Shown here one piece after another: positions 20,406 through 33,060 of a stretch of DNA of 64,000 nucleotides; position 1 is the first letter of the stretch; every line of letters begins with the position of its first letter. Source of the stretch: Cavia porcellus (Eukaryota; Chordata; Mammalia; Rodentia; Caviidae); the NCBI RefSeq assembly GCF_034190915.1, contig NW_026947496.1:31740001-31804000 (forward strand), read 5' to 3'. The position numbers were made by a program, and so were the translations under genes. A model generated the notes under the pieces. That model worked only from the letters and a program-made list of their open reading frames with translations. It was not told the origin of the DNA and made no database searches.

Positions 20406-23400
20406 CGTTCTATTTTAATAGAACTTTTAATATTACATTTGTGTTAGTACAAATTCGTCAAGTGTGCTGATCACATTCATCATAGGGGATTTGTGTCTCT
20501 ACATAATATACCTTGATTCTTCTTTTTTTTTCAATTTCCCTTTTCTCCCTTCAACCCTTCTTTTCCTCTCCATTTGCAAAAACTTTGTTTCCATTTTCCC
20601 TACTGTTGTCTTTTTTCCCTTTCCCCTCCTTCCCTCAGCGTCCCTTGCTCCCTTCTCATCTCATCATCATGTTCTTCCTACTTCCTAATATCTATACTCT
20701 ATTATGCTTGTCTACCTTTTGAGTCTCTAACACAAGAGAAATCATGCAATATTTTAAAATATGTATATAATTTTTTGACTAACGATTATGATCTCTAGGA
20801 ACATTCATGTTCCTACAAAGGACTCCAGTTTATCCTTGAGAGTCATATTTTATTGTATATAAATACATTTTCTTTATCCATTCACCTATTGATGGGCATA
20901 TGGGCTGTTTCCAAGATTTAGCTATTATAAATTGTGCCACTGTAATCGCGGATATGAAGCCAGGCATGGTGGTGTGCACCTGTAATCCCAGCACTTAGGA
21001 GGCCAAACAAGGCAGGAGGATCACTGCAAGTTCAGGACCAGCCTGGGCTACAAAGTGAGCTCAAGACCAGCGTGAACTGCATAGTGAGACATTATCTCAA
21101 AAAAAAAAAAAAAACCATGGATACGCATATATCACCACGGCATGATGCTTTTAACTCTTTCAAGAAAATACCTCTGAGGAGAACAGTTGGATCAAAGGAA
21201 ACCTCTAGGTTTACATTTTGAGGAATCCCCCACAGATTTCTAGAGTGGTTACACCAGTTTACACTCCTGCTAGGAATGAAACAGTGTTCTGTTTTCCAAA
21301 AGGCCTTACTAGCATTCATTATTGGTTGCTTTCTTGATGACAGCCACCTTCTGGAGTGAGATGGAGTCTTAGTGTTGTTTTAATTAGCATGTCTTGAATG
21401 ATCAATGATGTTGAGCATTTTTCATATATCTATTGGTTATTTGTACTTCTTTAAGAAATGTCTGCTAGTTTCAGGTTCCTATTATTGGACTATTTGGGGG
21501 GTCTTTAAATTTGAGAGAAGAGCGTCTGAACTTTTTTTTTTGTTCTCTATGTGTTCTAGATATTAGTAGTATAATTTCAAGAAGTAACTGGTAAAAATTT
21601 TTTCTCATTCTATGGCTTGTCTCTTCACTCTGTTTGTGGTTTCCTTTGCTATGCAAAAAAATTTTAATCTTATGTAATTCCAGTTGTTGATTCTTTATGA
21701 TATTTCTTGCATGATCAGGGTTTTGTTCATAGTCTTTGCCTTAACCTATGTATTCATGAGTTTTACCTATTGTACCTTCCAGAAAATTTAGTGTTTCTGT
21801 TTTTTAATATTTAGATCTTTGATCCATTTCAATTTTAGTTTAGTGCATGGTGAGAGATATGTGTGTAGGTTCAATTTTTGGCATGCAGAAAGCCAGTTTT
21901 CCCAGCACCATTTATGAGAGAGCCTTTCTTTCTTCCAGTGAAGATGTTTGGCCCTTTTGTCAAAGATAAGGTAGGAAATGTGCTTGGAGATCTTTCTGCA
22001 TCTTCTACTCTGTTCCACTGATACTTGGATCTGTTTGTTTGCTTGTTTTTGCTGTTGTTTTATTGATTTTGCCAATACCATGATGCTTTTTTCATCATAG
22101 CTTTGTAATATAATTTCAAATCAGAGATTCTGATGCCCCTTCCCTTGTTTTATAGAATTGCTTTTGCTATTCTGAATCTCTTGGTTCCATATGAATTTTA
22201 GGATTGCTTTCTCTAGTTCTGCAAAGCATGCTGTTGGTATTTTGGTGGGAATTGCATTAAATCTGTACAACAGTTTTGGAAGTATGACCATTTTTGCTAT
22301 ATTTGTTCTGCCTACCAAGAATACTTTTCCATTTTCTGATATCCTCTTCAATCTCTTTTTTCTAAGTACCATAGCTTGGGTCTTTCACTTCCTTTGTTAG
22401 ATTGATTCCTAAGTGTTTCACTTTTCTTGAAGCTATTGTGAAGGATGTTTTCCCCTAAGTTTCTCTTTGTGAGTATGTTACTGTGAGAAATGTTACTGAT
22501 TTTTAAATGTTGACTTTGTACACTGCTGTGCTGCTGAAGTTATTGATTCTTGGAATCTTTTGCTAGAATTTTGAGGGTCTTCTATGCAAAGCATAATGTC
22601 ATCAGCAAATGATAATTTAACTTCTTTCTTTCCTATCTATATTCCTTTTATTTCTTCTCTTGTCTAATGGCTCTGGCTAGTGTTTTCAGAACTATATTGA
22701 ATAGCAGTGGTGATAGTGATCATGTACCTCTTGTTCCTAATTTTAGAAAGAAAGCTCTCAGTTTTTAATCATTTAGTATGATGTTGGCTGTTGGTTTGTC
22801 ATAGGTGGCTTTTATCAGATTGAGATAAATACCATCTATCTCAATTTTCTGGAAGGTTTTTATCATGAACGGGTGTTGGGGTTTGTCAAATACTTTTTCT
22901 GTATCTAATGGGTCAATCATATGGATCTTGTCCTTGGTTTTACTAATGTGGTATTACATTTATTAATTTGCATGTTGAATTATTCCTGCATCCTTGAGAT
23001 GAATCCTACTTGGTCACAGTGTATAATCTTTTTGATTATTTGCTATATTCTTTTTGTCAGTATCTTACTCAGGAATTTTGCTCATTATGGAGATTGGCCT
23101 GTAATTCTCTTTTTTTGGTTGGATCCTTCTCTGGTTTTGGTATCAGGGCAATACTTGCTTTAGGACTGAGTTTGGGAGTACTGTTCCCTTTTCAGTGACA
23201 CTAGATCTTTTCTAAAGTTTTTATGGAATTATTTAGTGAATCTATCAGGACCTGGATTTTCTTTGTTGATAATTTTTAAAAATTACTTCTTCAATTTCAT
23301 TGACTGATGTTGGGTTATTAGACTTTTTATACCTTATTGATTTAGCTTTGGAAATTCATATGCATTTAGGAATCTGACCCATTTCTTATGAGTTTTCTGT

Positions 23401-26400
23401 ATTATTGGAGTCTAAGTTCTCAAAGAAGATATCGATGATCTTCTGGAGTTTTGCAGCATCCATTGGAATTTCACTCTTTCCATTCTGGATCCGCATGGGA
23501 GTTTTGACCTGGTCCATTTTTGGCCTGGGCTGGTTTTCCCCTCCTTAGCCAGCTTGGAGGTCCCCAGCTCCAGGCAGGTCACCACACTGATGTCAAACTC
23601 AGTGTGGACATCTGACTGGTACAGCACACTGCAGCCCAGAACTCCTGAACTCAAGCAGTCCTCCCAACTCAGTCTCTTGAGTAGCTGAGACTATAGATGT
23701 ACACCACTATGCCTGGTGACCTATTCATTCATAATTGCATAGATTTAGCTTTTTCCATTCCTTTTTTGATAAGGTTGGCTGGAAGTTTTTCTGTTTCACT
23801 TAATCTTTCAAAGAACATACTCTTCAATTGATTAATCCTTTATATTATTTTCTTAGTCTCAAGTACATTAATTTCTGCTCTGATCTTTATAATTTTTTCC
23901 TGAATATAAGTTTTAGGTTTAATTTGCCATTCTTTTTCTGAAGTTTGAGTTTCAACATTAAATTATTTATTTGAGCTTACCCTATTTTTCTGATGTGGGA
24001 GTTCATCAGTTTAAATTTCCCTCACTGGTCTGGCATCATTGCATCCCTTAAGTTCTAGTAGATCATATTGGCATTACCATTTAATCATAGCAATTAATTT
24101 CTTCTTTAATTTCATCTGTGATTCACTGGTTGCTCAGAGGGGTGTTATTTAATTTCCATGTGTTTAAGTAGTTTTCGTGGTTTCTTTTTCCATTGATTTC
24201 CAATTTCATTGCACTATAAACTGATAATAAGCTTTGAGTAATTTCAATTCCTTTGCATTTCCTTGCATTGTTTAAGCATGCTCTATGAGCTAGTATGTGG
24301 TCTATTTTGGAGAAAGTCCCATGCACTGCTGAGAAGAATGTGTTGTTGGGTTGAGTACTCTGTAGCTACCTACTAAGTTCATTTGTTCAAAGGTTTGGTT
24401 CAGCTATATTTCTTTGTTGATTTTTTGTCTAATTGTTCTATTTGTGACAGAGGAGCATTGAAGTCCCCCATTAAAATTGTATTAGTGCTTATCTGATTTT
24501 TCATAGGCATTAGTGCTTGTTTTATATAGTTTGCACCAGTATGTGGTGAATATATATTTATGATTGTTTTCTCTTCCTCTTAGATTGTTTCCTTGCAAGT
24601 ATGTAGTGAACTTTTTTGTCTTTTTGGTAAGTCTTGGCTTAAAATCCTTCTTGTTTGCAAGTGTAATAGCTACGCCTTCTTTTTTTACAGGCTTGTATCA
24701 CATGGAACATTGTTTTCCACATTTTGACTTTCGGTCTGTGAATTTCTTTTTGAGTGAAATGTGTTTCTTGTATGCAGCATATAAGAAACAATGGATCTGG
24801 TTTTTTTTTTTATCCAATCTGCCAATGTTTCTTTTGATCGATGAACTGAGATCATTCACACTGATAGTTAAGACTGATATATACTGACTTATCCTTGTCA
24901 TATTGTTTTCTTGTTATTGGTTCCATTTCTTTCCTTGCCTTGGCTGGTAGACTCATCCTGTTGGGATTCTTGGAATTTCTGACTTTGTTTTTTTCCAAAG
25001 TATTGTTCAGAAATTTTTGGAATGCTGGTTTGGTGCTCATGAATTTCTTCAGGTGTTCCTTATCACTGAAGCATCTTATTTCTCCAACAATTTTGAAAGT
25101 TAATTTGTGAGGTCCATCAATCTGGGTCAGACATGGTTTTTTTGGTGGGGAGAGGCTTGAAATACTTTATTCTAAACACTCCTTAACTTACAGGTTTGAG
25201 TTGAGAAGTCTGCTGTGATTAGGATGGGTCTTCTTTTGTAAGTGATTTGCTTTCTCTAATAGCTTTTAATATTCTGTGCTTCTATTAAATTTCTTGAATC
25301 TGACTATTATATGCCTTTCTGTTCTATATGCCTTATTTATCTGTATCTCAAATTCTTTTCCCTTGCTTGGAAAGCTTTCTGATATTACTTCTCTGAACAG
25401 GTTTTTAAAATTCTCCTTGTATGATCTGATATTCTCATCCTTTGTTGATGCCAATAAATGTTATATTAATCTTTTTTCCATCATCTAGCAGCTGTTAGAT
25501 TGGCTTTTTTTTTTCAGTTTTTAAGATGCCTTTCACTTGATGATCACCAACACAACCCTGTCATATAGTTCCGATATTGTCTTCACACTGGTTGACTCAG
25601 GTGCATAGCCTCTTGGTAGAATTTTAATCCGTATTTCTATTGAGGTCTGCGTTATAGAATTCAGTTTTTTTCTATTTTGGGTGTCCATGGTTTCCATGTC
25701 TTTCCTAAGCTTCTCTATTTTTAAAATCTGTATCTACTTTATATTTACTAATTATTTCCTTCATTGTTGTCTTTATCTCTTTAATTATCTTTTGTTTGTG
25801 TCCGGATACTTACCGATCTACTTGTTACTTCTGCTGCCACCATTTTGTAAAATTCAGCAGAGTGGGTTTTTTCTACCACAATTCCCACTTCATTTGTCTT
25901 AGGTATGTTGGGTTTTATGAGTTGCAGGGCTGCATCTTGCTTCCACGTTTTCTCATTTTACATTTTTCTGTTGTTTGCTTGTTCCTATGTTAAGGCTTGT
26001 TAATCACTTATGGTAGGCATCTTTATTAGTACTATTGAAATCTCTTTAGGAAATAGCTACTTTTTAGAGAAATTTTACTGGTGTACCTGACTTTGGCTCT
26101 TGAGTCTGCCCAAGATTTGCCTCTTTACTTTATTATGGATGAAACGTTGTAGTCTATTTGGCCCAACACTTAGTTCTTTGGCACTGAACTATAGTATTGT
26201 TTAAGATTCCCAAACATATAAGTATTGGCATACAAGGAAAATCAATTGATCACTAAAGCCATATAATTTTGGCTAAATTAGTACAATCAGTAATAACAAT
26301 AGCATTAAGCATAGCCAGGAAAATGACAACCTGTGATAGCTACTAATTTATCACCTTTGATCATAGGTACAAGATTTATAGTTACATAACAAATCTAGAC

Positions 26401-27540
26401 CACATCAGATATTTACATATAGTGACTATCCACTCCATTGAGTGACTTAACCCTCAGGGGAGAAAATTTAAAAGGGGTAAAAGGAAAAATTAAAGAAATA
26501 AAAGAAGAGAAAGGAAACACAAGAGAAGATTACCCAAACTTAGGGAAATTCATATAGAAAACAGGAGGGAAATAAAGAAGGAAAAAGAAAAAAGCAAAAC
26601 TAAAAACAATATTCATACTCTCAAGAAATAAACAACTAAAAAACCCCCAAATGAACAATAAAAAAGCCCACAAGAAATGGGGGAAAAAAACCAAGCAGTT
26701 TCTCCACTATTTCAGGCTTGTGTTTATTTTCTGAGGCCTTCAGTTTGTGGCAGCGTCCAGTTCAGGGTATGGCGGTACTCTCAACGGCTGACTAATGAAG
26801 CAGTCAGAGCCTTGATCTGTGCTGGGTAATTCCAGCAGTCCTGCAGCAGGATTAGAGTGGACACTGGATAATCCCAGCAAGCCTGGAGTGTCAGGGTACT
26901 AATCCAAGTACTTGAAAATCCACAGAAGTTCAGGCTGACCCTGGCCTCTGGCTGTGGGGTTAGGGCCAGAGTTGTTTAGCTTATAACACTCTAGGTATCT
27001 TCTGGTGGCCTGCCTCTTGCTCCTGGACCCTAGAGCATTCCAGTTGTCCCTCACCCAGTCACTATAGGTTTTTAACACTGGGAGCCCTGAGATGAAGCCA
27101 ACCCACAGCTGCTCTGAATCCCAGGTTCATTTGACCCCTCAAACATCTGACCACCCCACTGTCTCCCAGGGGACAATGCAGTCACTTGGACTGGAGTCAC
27201 TCACCAGCTGTCTTAGTGCACAGCATGCTCTGTTCCACTGGTGTTTTTGCCCTGATGGTTACCGGAATCACATACTTTCCCTGTGACTCTAGATTCGGTC
27301 TTTCACTTCTCACCATGAGCCAAGACCAGAGAGAGCGGATAGCCCCTTCCTCTTTCAGCACTGATGTTTGTCTCTTCCCTTTCTGCTAGGGCCACAGTTT
27401 TCCCTTCAAATCCCTCCTGGGTCTCCCTCTTTCCTTCTCCCCTTCCCCAAGTTGCTACCTTCCAGTGTCTGGAGTCAGAGAGGCCAACTTGGAGCTTTTT
27501 ACAGCTCTGTCATCTTCCTGGAAGTCCAGTAGAATTTTTT
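20406..27540 (-). mobile_element. L1 copy A: nearly full-length L1, antisense, inactivated
   Basis: From right to left (element 5' to 3'): GC-richer 5' UTR about 26000-27530; ORF1 about 25950-24930 (frames with ESFPSKGKEFEIQINKAYRT and STKPAFQKFLNNTLEKNK); ORF2 start at about 24901 (MTRISQYISVLTISVNDLSS, the endonuclease N-terminus); ORF2 with [20 protein letters not shown] (22121-22372) and SHKWCWENWLSACQKLNL (21788-22081); 3' UTR 20410-21470 with a polypyrimidine block at 20520-20700. Many frameshifts and stops occur throughout. A B1 is nested at 20955-21113. The layout is complete even though the proteins are not. Confidence 0.85.
20955..21113 (+). mobile_element. B1 SINE, well preserved
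   Basis: AGCCAGGCATGGTGGTGTGC, CCTGTAATCCCAGCACTTAG, GACCAGCCTGGGCTACAAAG, then GACCAGCGTGAACTGCATAG (internal duplication) and a 15-base A tail. Inserted in the L1-A 3' UTR. Confidence 0.9.
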
Positions 27541-28619
27541 ATTTCCTGGACTTCTGTTTGATACATTTCATACTATGATTCTTTGTTTAACTGGTTATTC
27601 ATTTGTGTATGGTTTTGTTCAGCTCAGCAAGCTTTTTGTTAGTGTCAAACTCACTAATCATTTTGCTTATTAAATTCATTATCTGTTTAGTTATATCACC
27701 TTTTAGCTCACTGAACAACTTATTAATCTGTTTTTTGATTTCCTCTTTTATCACTTCATGTAATTCAACTGTGTTGCTTTTGACTTCCTTCCCACTGAAG
27801 TCTTATGGATCAGGTTTAGGGAAGTTGGGAGCTTTTGAAGACATTTTGTTGCTTTATTTTCTCATGTTTCTGTTGTTTTTTTTTTTTTGTTCTGAAGGTT
27901 AGGGTCAATAATAGTAGCAAGATTTTTTGCTAGTGTAGAAATCCCTTTAGTGTCTGATACTCATTGATTTGCTCTGCAGATGACTAACTAGAAAGAGGCC
28001 TTTGCCTATGTCCCAAGATCCAACTGCTTCTGTTAATTTGGGGAGAGAGAGTGCAGTGGATTTGGCCCAGCATCTGGATCTCCAGAAATGAACCCCAGTA
28101 ATATTGATGACAATAAAGACAAACCTGGACCATATAAAAGTCAATTAACGCCAAAGTAATTTGTAGCAAAGTAATCAGCAACAATAACAGAGCCAAAGAC
28201 AAGCTGGATATTGCAGACCAGAAGCACAATAAAAGCCATCATTGTACCACTCTTAATGAAAGAAAAGAGATCTACAGTAATAGTATAGATTCAAGGGCAA
28301 ACCAAATACTGTCATGGAATAAGTATCTGTTAAGTGCAAGCGTTATATCAGTGCTAACAATAGAAAAGAATTCAACACTAATAGCATAGAGAACTTAATA
28401 CCTAAAAATGAATAACTCTTAATTATAGTACTAATAAAAATGGAAAAAATGAGGAAAGAGAAAGTGAAATAATCTGGAAAATAAAAAAGATGAAAAGGAA
28501 GACAGAAAATGAGACAAAGGAGCCAATTAAAGAGCAAAAGAGAAAAAATGCCATTAGGTAAATGTAACAAAAGTGAAAACAGAAAAAAAAGAGCAAAAGA
28601 AGAAATAAAAAGAAAAGTA

Positions 28620-28713
28620 AGGGAATAGGAATTTCACTCAGTGGCTTAAGCGCTTGCCTGCTTGGCAAGCACGAGGTCATGAGTTTGATTCCTGGCACCA
28701 AAAAAAAAAAAAA
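28620..28713 (+). mobile_element. ID SINE
   Basis: TTTCACTCAGTGGCTTAAGC, GGCAAGCACGAGGTCATGAG, TTTGATTCCTGGCACC and a 15-base A tail. It belongs to the subfamily with CACGAGGTCATGAGTT. Confidence 0.85.
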
Positions 28714-28784
28714 AAGTAAAAAGGGCAAACTCCAAAACCTAACAAAGAAAAAGAGAAATTTGTCCAAAATTTTTTTCCTTTTTT

Positions 28785-28938
28785 TAAAAAATTATTTTGA
28801 GACAGGGTCTCACACTGCAATTCAGGATGGCCTTGAACTCACTTTGTGGCCCAGACTGACCTTGAACTCACAGTGATCCTCTTATCACCCCCTCCCCCGC
28901 CCCAGTGCTGGGATTACAGACATGAGTCACCGCACCCC
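28785..28938 (-). mobile_element. B1 SINE
   Basis: GAGACAGGGTCTCACACTGC, GACCTTGAACTCACAGTGAT, GTGCTGGGATTACAGACATG. Confidence 0.85.
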
Positions 28939-30194
28939 ATCCATGTGGATGAATGAGTGGTTTCCTTCTAGGGCCTGCAGTATTGGAATCCACCAGATAT
29001 GGGAGAGGACTAGTGAATCATCACTAAGTTCTATTTTCTTTTTACACTCAAGTCTTTTATATGTGAATGCTGAGTCCTGCCCTGCCTTTCCTGCTAGGTG
29101 TAGCTGGTCAGTACTACCTGTGCTTTGGGTATATTCACTCCAGTTGCTACCAGTTTCTACGTCCTTCTGTGCACCCCAGGTCATTGCCTTCTTAACCTTT
29201 ACGGTCTGTGGGTTTGTGAGGTTCTCTGTGCCTACACTCCGCCTCACTCCTGAGCCTCCTGTCTATTCACCCCGGGCTGTGGCAACTATCCAAGCTGAGA
29301 CATTTTCCTGATTATGTTGGCAGATGGGACAAACAAATAGACCCTGATCTCTGTGCTGTAAGCAGGCAGCAGGGGAGGAGGGAGTCCAGCAGTCCTCTAG
29401 ATTAAATGCCAGCAGTTCTAGACCCAGTGCCCTCCAAAAGCTACACATAACCAGCCTGGCTTCCACAGAGTGGGACTCCTGAGTCCTCAGGCCAGGTTTT
29501 AACTTCTCAGGCATTGTGTGTTTAACCTTCACTCTCTGTGACTGTGGCCATTTCTCACACAGTGACTGTGGTAGGGTGACCCCGAAAGCCCCAAGATGTA
29601 ATTCACACCTTTTGATTCCTGGAGCAGCTGAGTCTCAAACAGCCCCTTTCCAAAATGGTTCTTAGTCTCAAATCCGGCAGGTGCTGCTCTGCATTTCTTC
29701 TCCTACTCTAGCCTGCCACGTGGAAGGAGTTACTTTCAGAGTAAATCCCGACACTGTTTTTGCAGTTTACAGTAATTGTGGGCTTTCCTTGGGGTTAGCA
29801 CTGTTGGCCTGGTCCAGCCTTTCTTCCTGGAGCTGCAGACCCTCTCTGGGCTTAGTCTGTGTTAGAGGAGCCTAGTTAATGTTTCAGTCTTCTTCTTTGC
29901 CCCGCATTGTCTCCAGATTTCCCAGTTTCTCTGTGATGTCTAGCTTTTCCATTGGCTCTTTCTTGATTCCCAGAGTTTGTCTTCCCTTTGTCTTCACTAA
30001 GTTACTGTTTTCTAGGTTTCCTGAGTGTCACCAGTCCGGGTTCTGAAGAGACTATGATATGCTGCTGGGTTCTACGCCACCATCTTCCTCCCTCTATAAC
30101 AATCTGGCTGTAGCTTTTCCACAGAGGCACTTCATCAGGGTGAGGGCGTTCCTTGCCATCCTTAGTTGGCTGACAGTGTTGTGGGTTGATTTTG

Positions 30195-30390
30195 GTTTTG
30201 GTTTTTTAATTCTAGGTATCGAACCCAGGGCCTTCTCACTTACCTACATCCTCAGCACTTTTTATGTTTCATTTTGAGACAGGGTCTTGCTAAGTGGCTG
30301 GATTGCCCAAGTTGGCTCAAAATTGTCACCCTCCTCCCTCAGTCTCTCAAAGTTCTGGGGTTACAGACATATGCTTGTACGCCCAGCTGA
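30195..30390 (-). mobile_element. B1-dID composite SINE
   Basis: ID part AGGTATCGAACCCAGGGCCT (about 30215-30235), then B1 part GAGACAGGGTCTTGCTAAGT ... CGCCCAGCTG. No internal B1 duplication. Confidence 0.75.
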
Positions 30391-30525
30391 CTTAACATTT
30401 TTCAATCATGGATCTTTAATTTTGTCAAATGCTATTTCTTCATCTATTGAAATGATCCAGTTTTTTTTAAAGTGTCAATAGAAGGAATTATATTGATTGA
30501 TTTTCTAATGTTGAAATAGGCTTGT
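30391..30525 (-). mobile_element. L1 RT fragment, antisense
   Basis: AATTTTGTCAAATGCTATTT and CATCTATTGAAATGATCCAG are the antisense of the L1 RT catalytic neighbourhood. Short and diverged. Confidence 0.65.
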
Positions 30526-31190
30526 TGCTGGGCATGGTAGTTTTATACACAGCTAAGTTAGGTAGAAATATTATAGGCAGTCAGAGAGGGCAAGACCCTC
30601 AAAGAAGTCAGTGAAGAAGATGGAAACACATTGCAACTGTGGCCAGAGGCACACTGTTGAAGTCCAGGGCTGAAGACAAAGATGGAATGACCTGGCCTGT
30701 ACACCTCCCAAAGGATAAGCAAGAAATTGAAGATTATACTATCATTAATACTAACTGGTCCAGTAAAGTCTAGATACAAACCAATCACCCACATGGGTGA
30801 CCAGGACCTCCTGGTCCATCCCTTCCTAAAACGTCTTTATACCTTATATGTACACTTCTTGCACGACCTGCTTCTCCACTGGATTAATATTACCATAGCA
30901 GCTTTACTTGTAATCTTTTGGTTGACCATAGTTTTGAAACATGTTGTATGTATCTCATAATTTTGTACCCACTTCATGATATTGCTCTGTAAAACCGTCT
31001 TTGAGAAGTGGGCTCCTTTGGGAGCCCACTTTAGGGTCCTCTCCTATCTCTTAAGAGCTATCTCTCTCAATAAATTTTTCCTTATCTTGTTAGCTTTTAA
31101 TTTTCCCTAATGTTAACCTCCATTGTTCCTTGGAATTCACCTTTTGATTTTGGAGAACACGAATGTGGTGTGTCTCACATCTAGCAGTTT
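30526..31190 (+). mobile_element. Probable solitary LTR of an endogenous retrovirus
   Basis: About 665 bases not matching LINE/SINE patterns, interrupting the antisense L1 series. It has an 11-base perfect stem with 4-base loop (31006-31031) followed about 40 bases later by CTCTCAATAAATTTTTCC, a typical R-region polyadenylation arrangement. A TATA-like TTTATACCTTATATG lies at about 30836. No retroviral coding sequence is adjacent. Boundaries and family are uncertain; no clear target-site duplication was found. Confidence 0.5.
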
Positions 31191-31204
31191 GGGAGTTACA
31201 TTAC

Positions 31205-31420
31205 CTCCCCTGTATCAGTAGCATGTGTCTATGATTTCAGAACTCTAAGGAGACTGAGGAAAGAGGACCACAAAGTCTAGTCTAGCCTAGATATCTTAAT
31301 GAGTAATCAGCCCATGTGTCAAAATTTTTTAAAAATGTTTGGAGGTGTAACTTATAGGTAAAACATTTGCCTGGCATGTTTAAAGCCTTCAATTCAATCA
31401 CAAGTACTGAGAAGTAAGGA
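31205..31420 (+). mobile_element. Degraded B1-dID SINE
   Basis: B1-like half (GTGTCTATGATTTCAGAACTC, GGAGACTGAGGAAAGAGG) followed by an ID-like half (AACATTTGCCTGGCATGTTT, TTCAATTCAATCACAAGTAC). Strongly diverged. Confidence 0.55.
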
Positions 31421-31944
31421 AAGAAAGATGAAAAACAAAAAAATTTGAAGGAGGGAACCCCCACCTGATTATAAAGTACAATTTTCTTAAACCTACAGAA
31501 GGATTTGAGTTGTTAAAATTTTGTCAAGGACTTTCACTCCTGTGGTTGTGAATGGCATAGGTCTATAGCTCTCTTTTCTTATAAATGGTCCATCTTATCC
31601 TGGCACCAGGGTAGTACTGACCTCATAAAACTGGGTTGGAAAGTATTCCCTCTTCTTCTACTTTATTGAATATATGTAAAGTTTTGCTGAACTTCACTGA
31701 TGAAGAGCCTGGAGTGGCTTATGTGGAAGGAATTTAACTGTAAGTTTATTTTATTTAATAAATAAGGACTATTCACTTTGTCTATTTCTTCTTGAGTTAA
31801 CGTTAGTAGTCTGTATGCTCTCTTATTTTAATAACTAATGATCTACATCAGCGCACCCTCTATAATTCATGAATTGGTAATTGGTGTCTTGTCCCTTTTA
31901 CTGGTCAGTTGGGCTTGCATTTTACCAATTTTGCTGATTTTGTG

Positions 31945-32130
31945 TGCGTTTGCATTGTGGGGTGAGGGGTTGAATGTAAGGCCTTTGCACTTGAGCTAAA
32001 TCCCTGGCCCATTCCTTCATTCCTTCATTCATGGTTGTTTTGAGACATGATCTCTCTATGTAGCCAAAGCTAGTCTCCTGCCTTAGCCTCCCAAGTGCTG
32101 GTATTACATGCATGTCCCAGCACTTCTCAC
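31945..32130 (-). mobile_element. B1-dID composite SINE
   Basis: ID-like part (CTTGAGCTAAATCCCTGGCCC antisense, about 31990-32010), a (ATTCCTTC)n spacer, then B1 (GAGACATGATCTCTCTATG ... CCCAAGTGCTGGTATTACAT). Confidence 0.65.
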
Positions 32131-32262
32131 CCTTTTTTATTTTTGAGACAAGGTCTCACTGAGTTGCTAAATTGGCCAGGCTGAGTTTGAACTTGTGATC
32201 AATCCTCCTGCTTCAGCCCCTCGGAGTCCTGGCCCACAGGTGTGTGCCACTATGCCCAGCTT
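32131..32262 (-). mobile_element. B1 SINE
   Basis: GAGACAAGGTCTCACTGAGT, GGCCAGGCTGAGTTTGAAC, CACAGGTGTGTGCCACTATG. No internal duplication; likely the B1 part of a B1-dID. Confidence 0.75.
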
Positions 32263-32652
32263 GTTGATATTAGAGAAATGTCTTTTGCATTTATTGATAT
32301 CCTCTATATTTTTGTTTTATATCTCATTGATAGCTGCTTCCATCTTCATTCTTGCCTTTCTTGTGTTTACCCAGTTTTAATTTGCTTCTTTATTTCTAGT
32401 TTCTTAAGGCATAATCTTAAATTTTAGTTTGATTTAATATCGATTTAACATGTTTCTTCTTTTCAAATAAAGCCGTGGTGCTGTGAACATCTCTGTAATC
32501 ATTGCTTTTCTCACTGTTACACCCCACAATTTTGACATATTGTATTCTTATTTCCATTCAATTTAAGATACTAATTTCCATTTGGATTGAGCCCTGGCCT
32601 GTTAAAAAGCATATGATTCACTTTTCAGGGTCTGGAATATTTTACAGGTATC

Positions 32653-32757
32653 TTGGGCTGGGAATGGAGCTCAGCGGCACAAGAGCCTGCCTGACAAGCG
32701 TGAGGTTATGGGTTTGTTCCTCAGTACAAAACCAACCCAACAAACAAACAAAACTCA
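32653..32757 (+). mobile_element. ID SINE, diverged
   Basis: TGGGCTGGGAATGGAGCTCAG, CACAAGAGCCTGCCTGACAA, GCGTGAGGTTATGGGTTTG, then a CAAA-rich tail. Confidence 0.7.
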
Positions 32758-32926
32758 GAACTACAGATATCTTTCTATCACTGAATTCTAAGTTACTTTT
32801 ATTGTGCTCAAAGAACATAGTTTGTATGACTTGAATCTTTTTAAATTTAGTGAGATTTGTTTTGTGGTCCAGACTATTTTGGGTGAATGTCTTGTATGCA
32901 CTTAAAAAGACTATGTACTGGCCAGG

Positions 32927-32932
<6 letters not shown>

Positions 32933-32957
<25 letters not shown>

Positions 32958-33060
32958 TTTTTTTTTTGTCTTTTTCGTTTTTATCGGTACCAGGGATCGA
33001 ACTCACGACTGCCTGCTTGCAAGGCAGGCGCTTATGCCGCTGAGCTAAATCCCCAGCCCC
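32933..33060 (-). mobile_element. ID SINE inserted into another ID, with (TTTA)n tail
   Basis: Antisense ID (TTTTTATCGGTACCAGGGAT, CTTGCAAGGCAGGCGCTTAT, TAAATCCCCAGCCCC) whose A tail has become (TTTA)n. It is flanked by a perfect 15-base direct repeat CTGGCCAGGGATTTA at 32918-32932 and 33061-33075. The repeat includes the start of the older plus-strand ID, so the order of insertion is clear. Confidence 0.9.

Larger units (their letters stand above)
27541..30110 (-). mobile_element. L1 copy B: 5' UTR and ORF1 N-terminus, antisense
   Basis: An ORF1 start is visible on the minus strand at 27844 (MSSKAPNFPKPDP then a stop; coiled-coil-like Lys/Glu-rich sequence follows to about 27552). The region 27850-30110 parallels the 5' UTR of copy A in composition and order, ending in CCACCATCTTCCTCCCTC (about 30078-30095), reminiscent of an antisense L1 5' end. 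Only the 5' part of the element is present, directly abutting copy A. An ID (28620) and a B1 (28785) are nested within. Confidence 0.65.

Noticed and set aside
24564..24887. Plus-strand frame of 107 codons rich in Phe/Leu
   Set aside because: It is the antisense of the L1 ORF2 endonuclease start, whose sense reading (MTRISQYISVLTISVNDLSS) is clear.
28423..28767. Hydrophobic minus-strand frame that looks like membrane segments
   Set aside because: It is the antisense reading of A-rich L1 5' region and an ID element; Phe/Leu runs come from poly-T.
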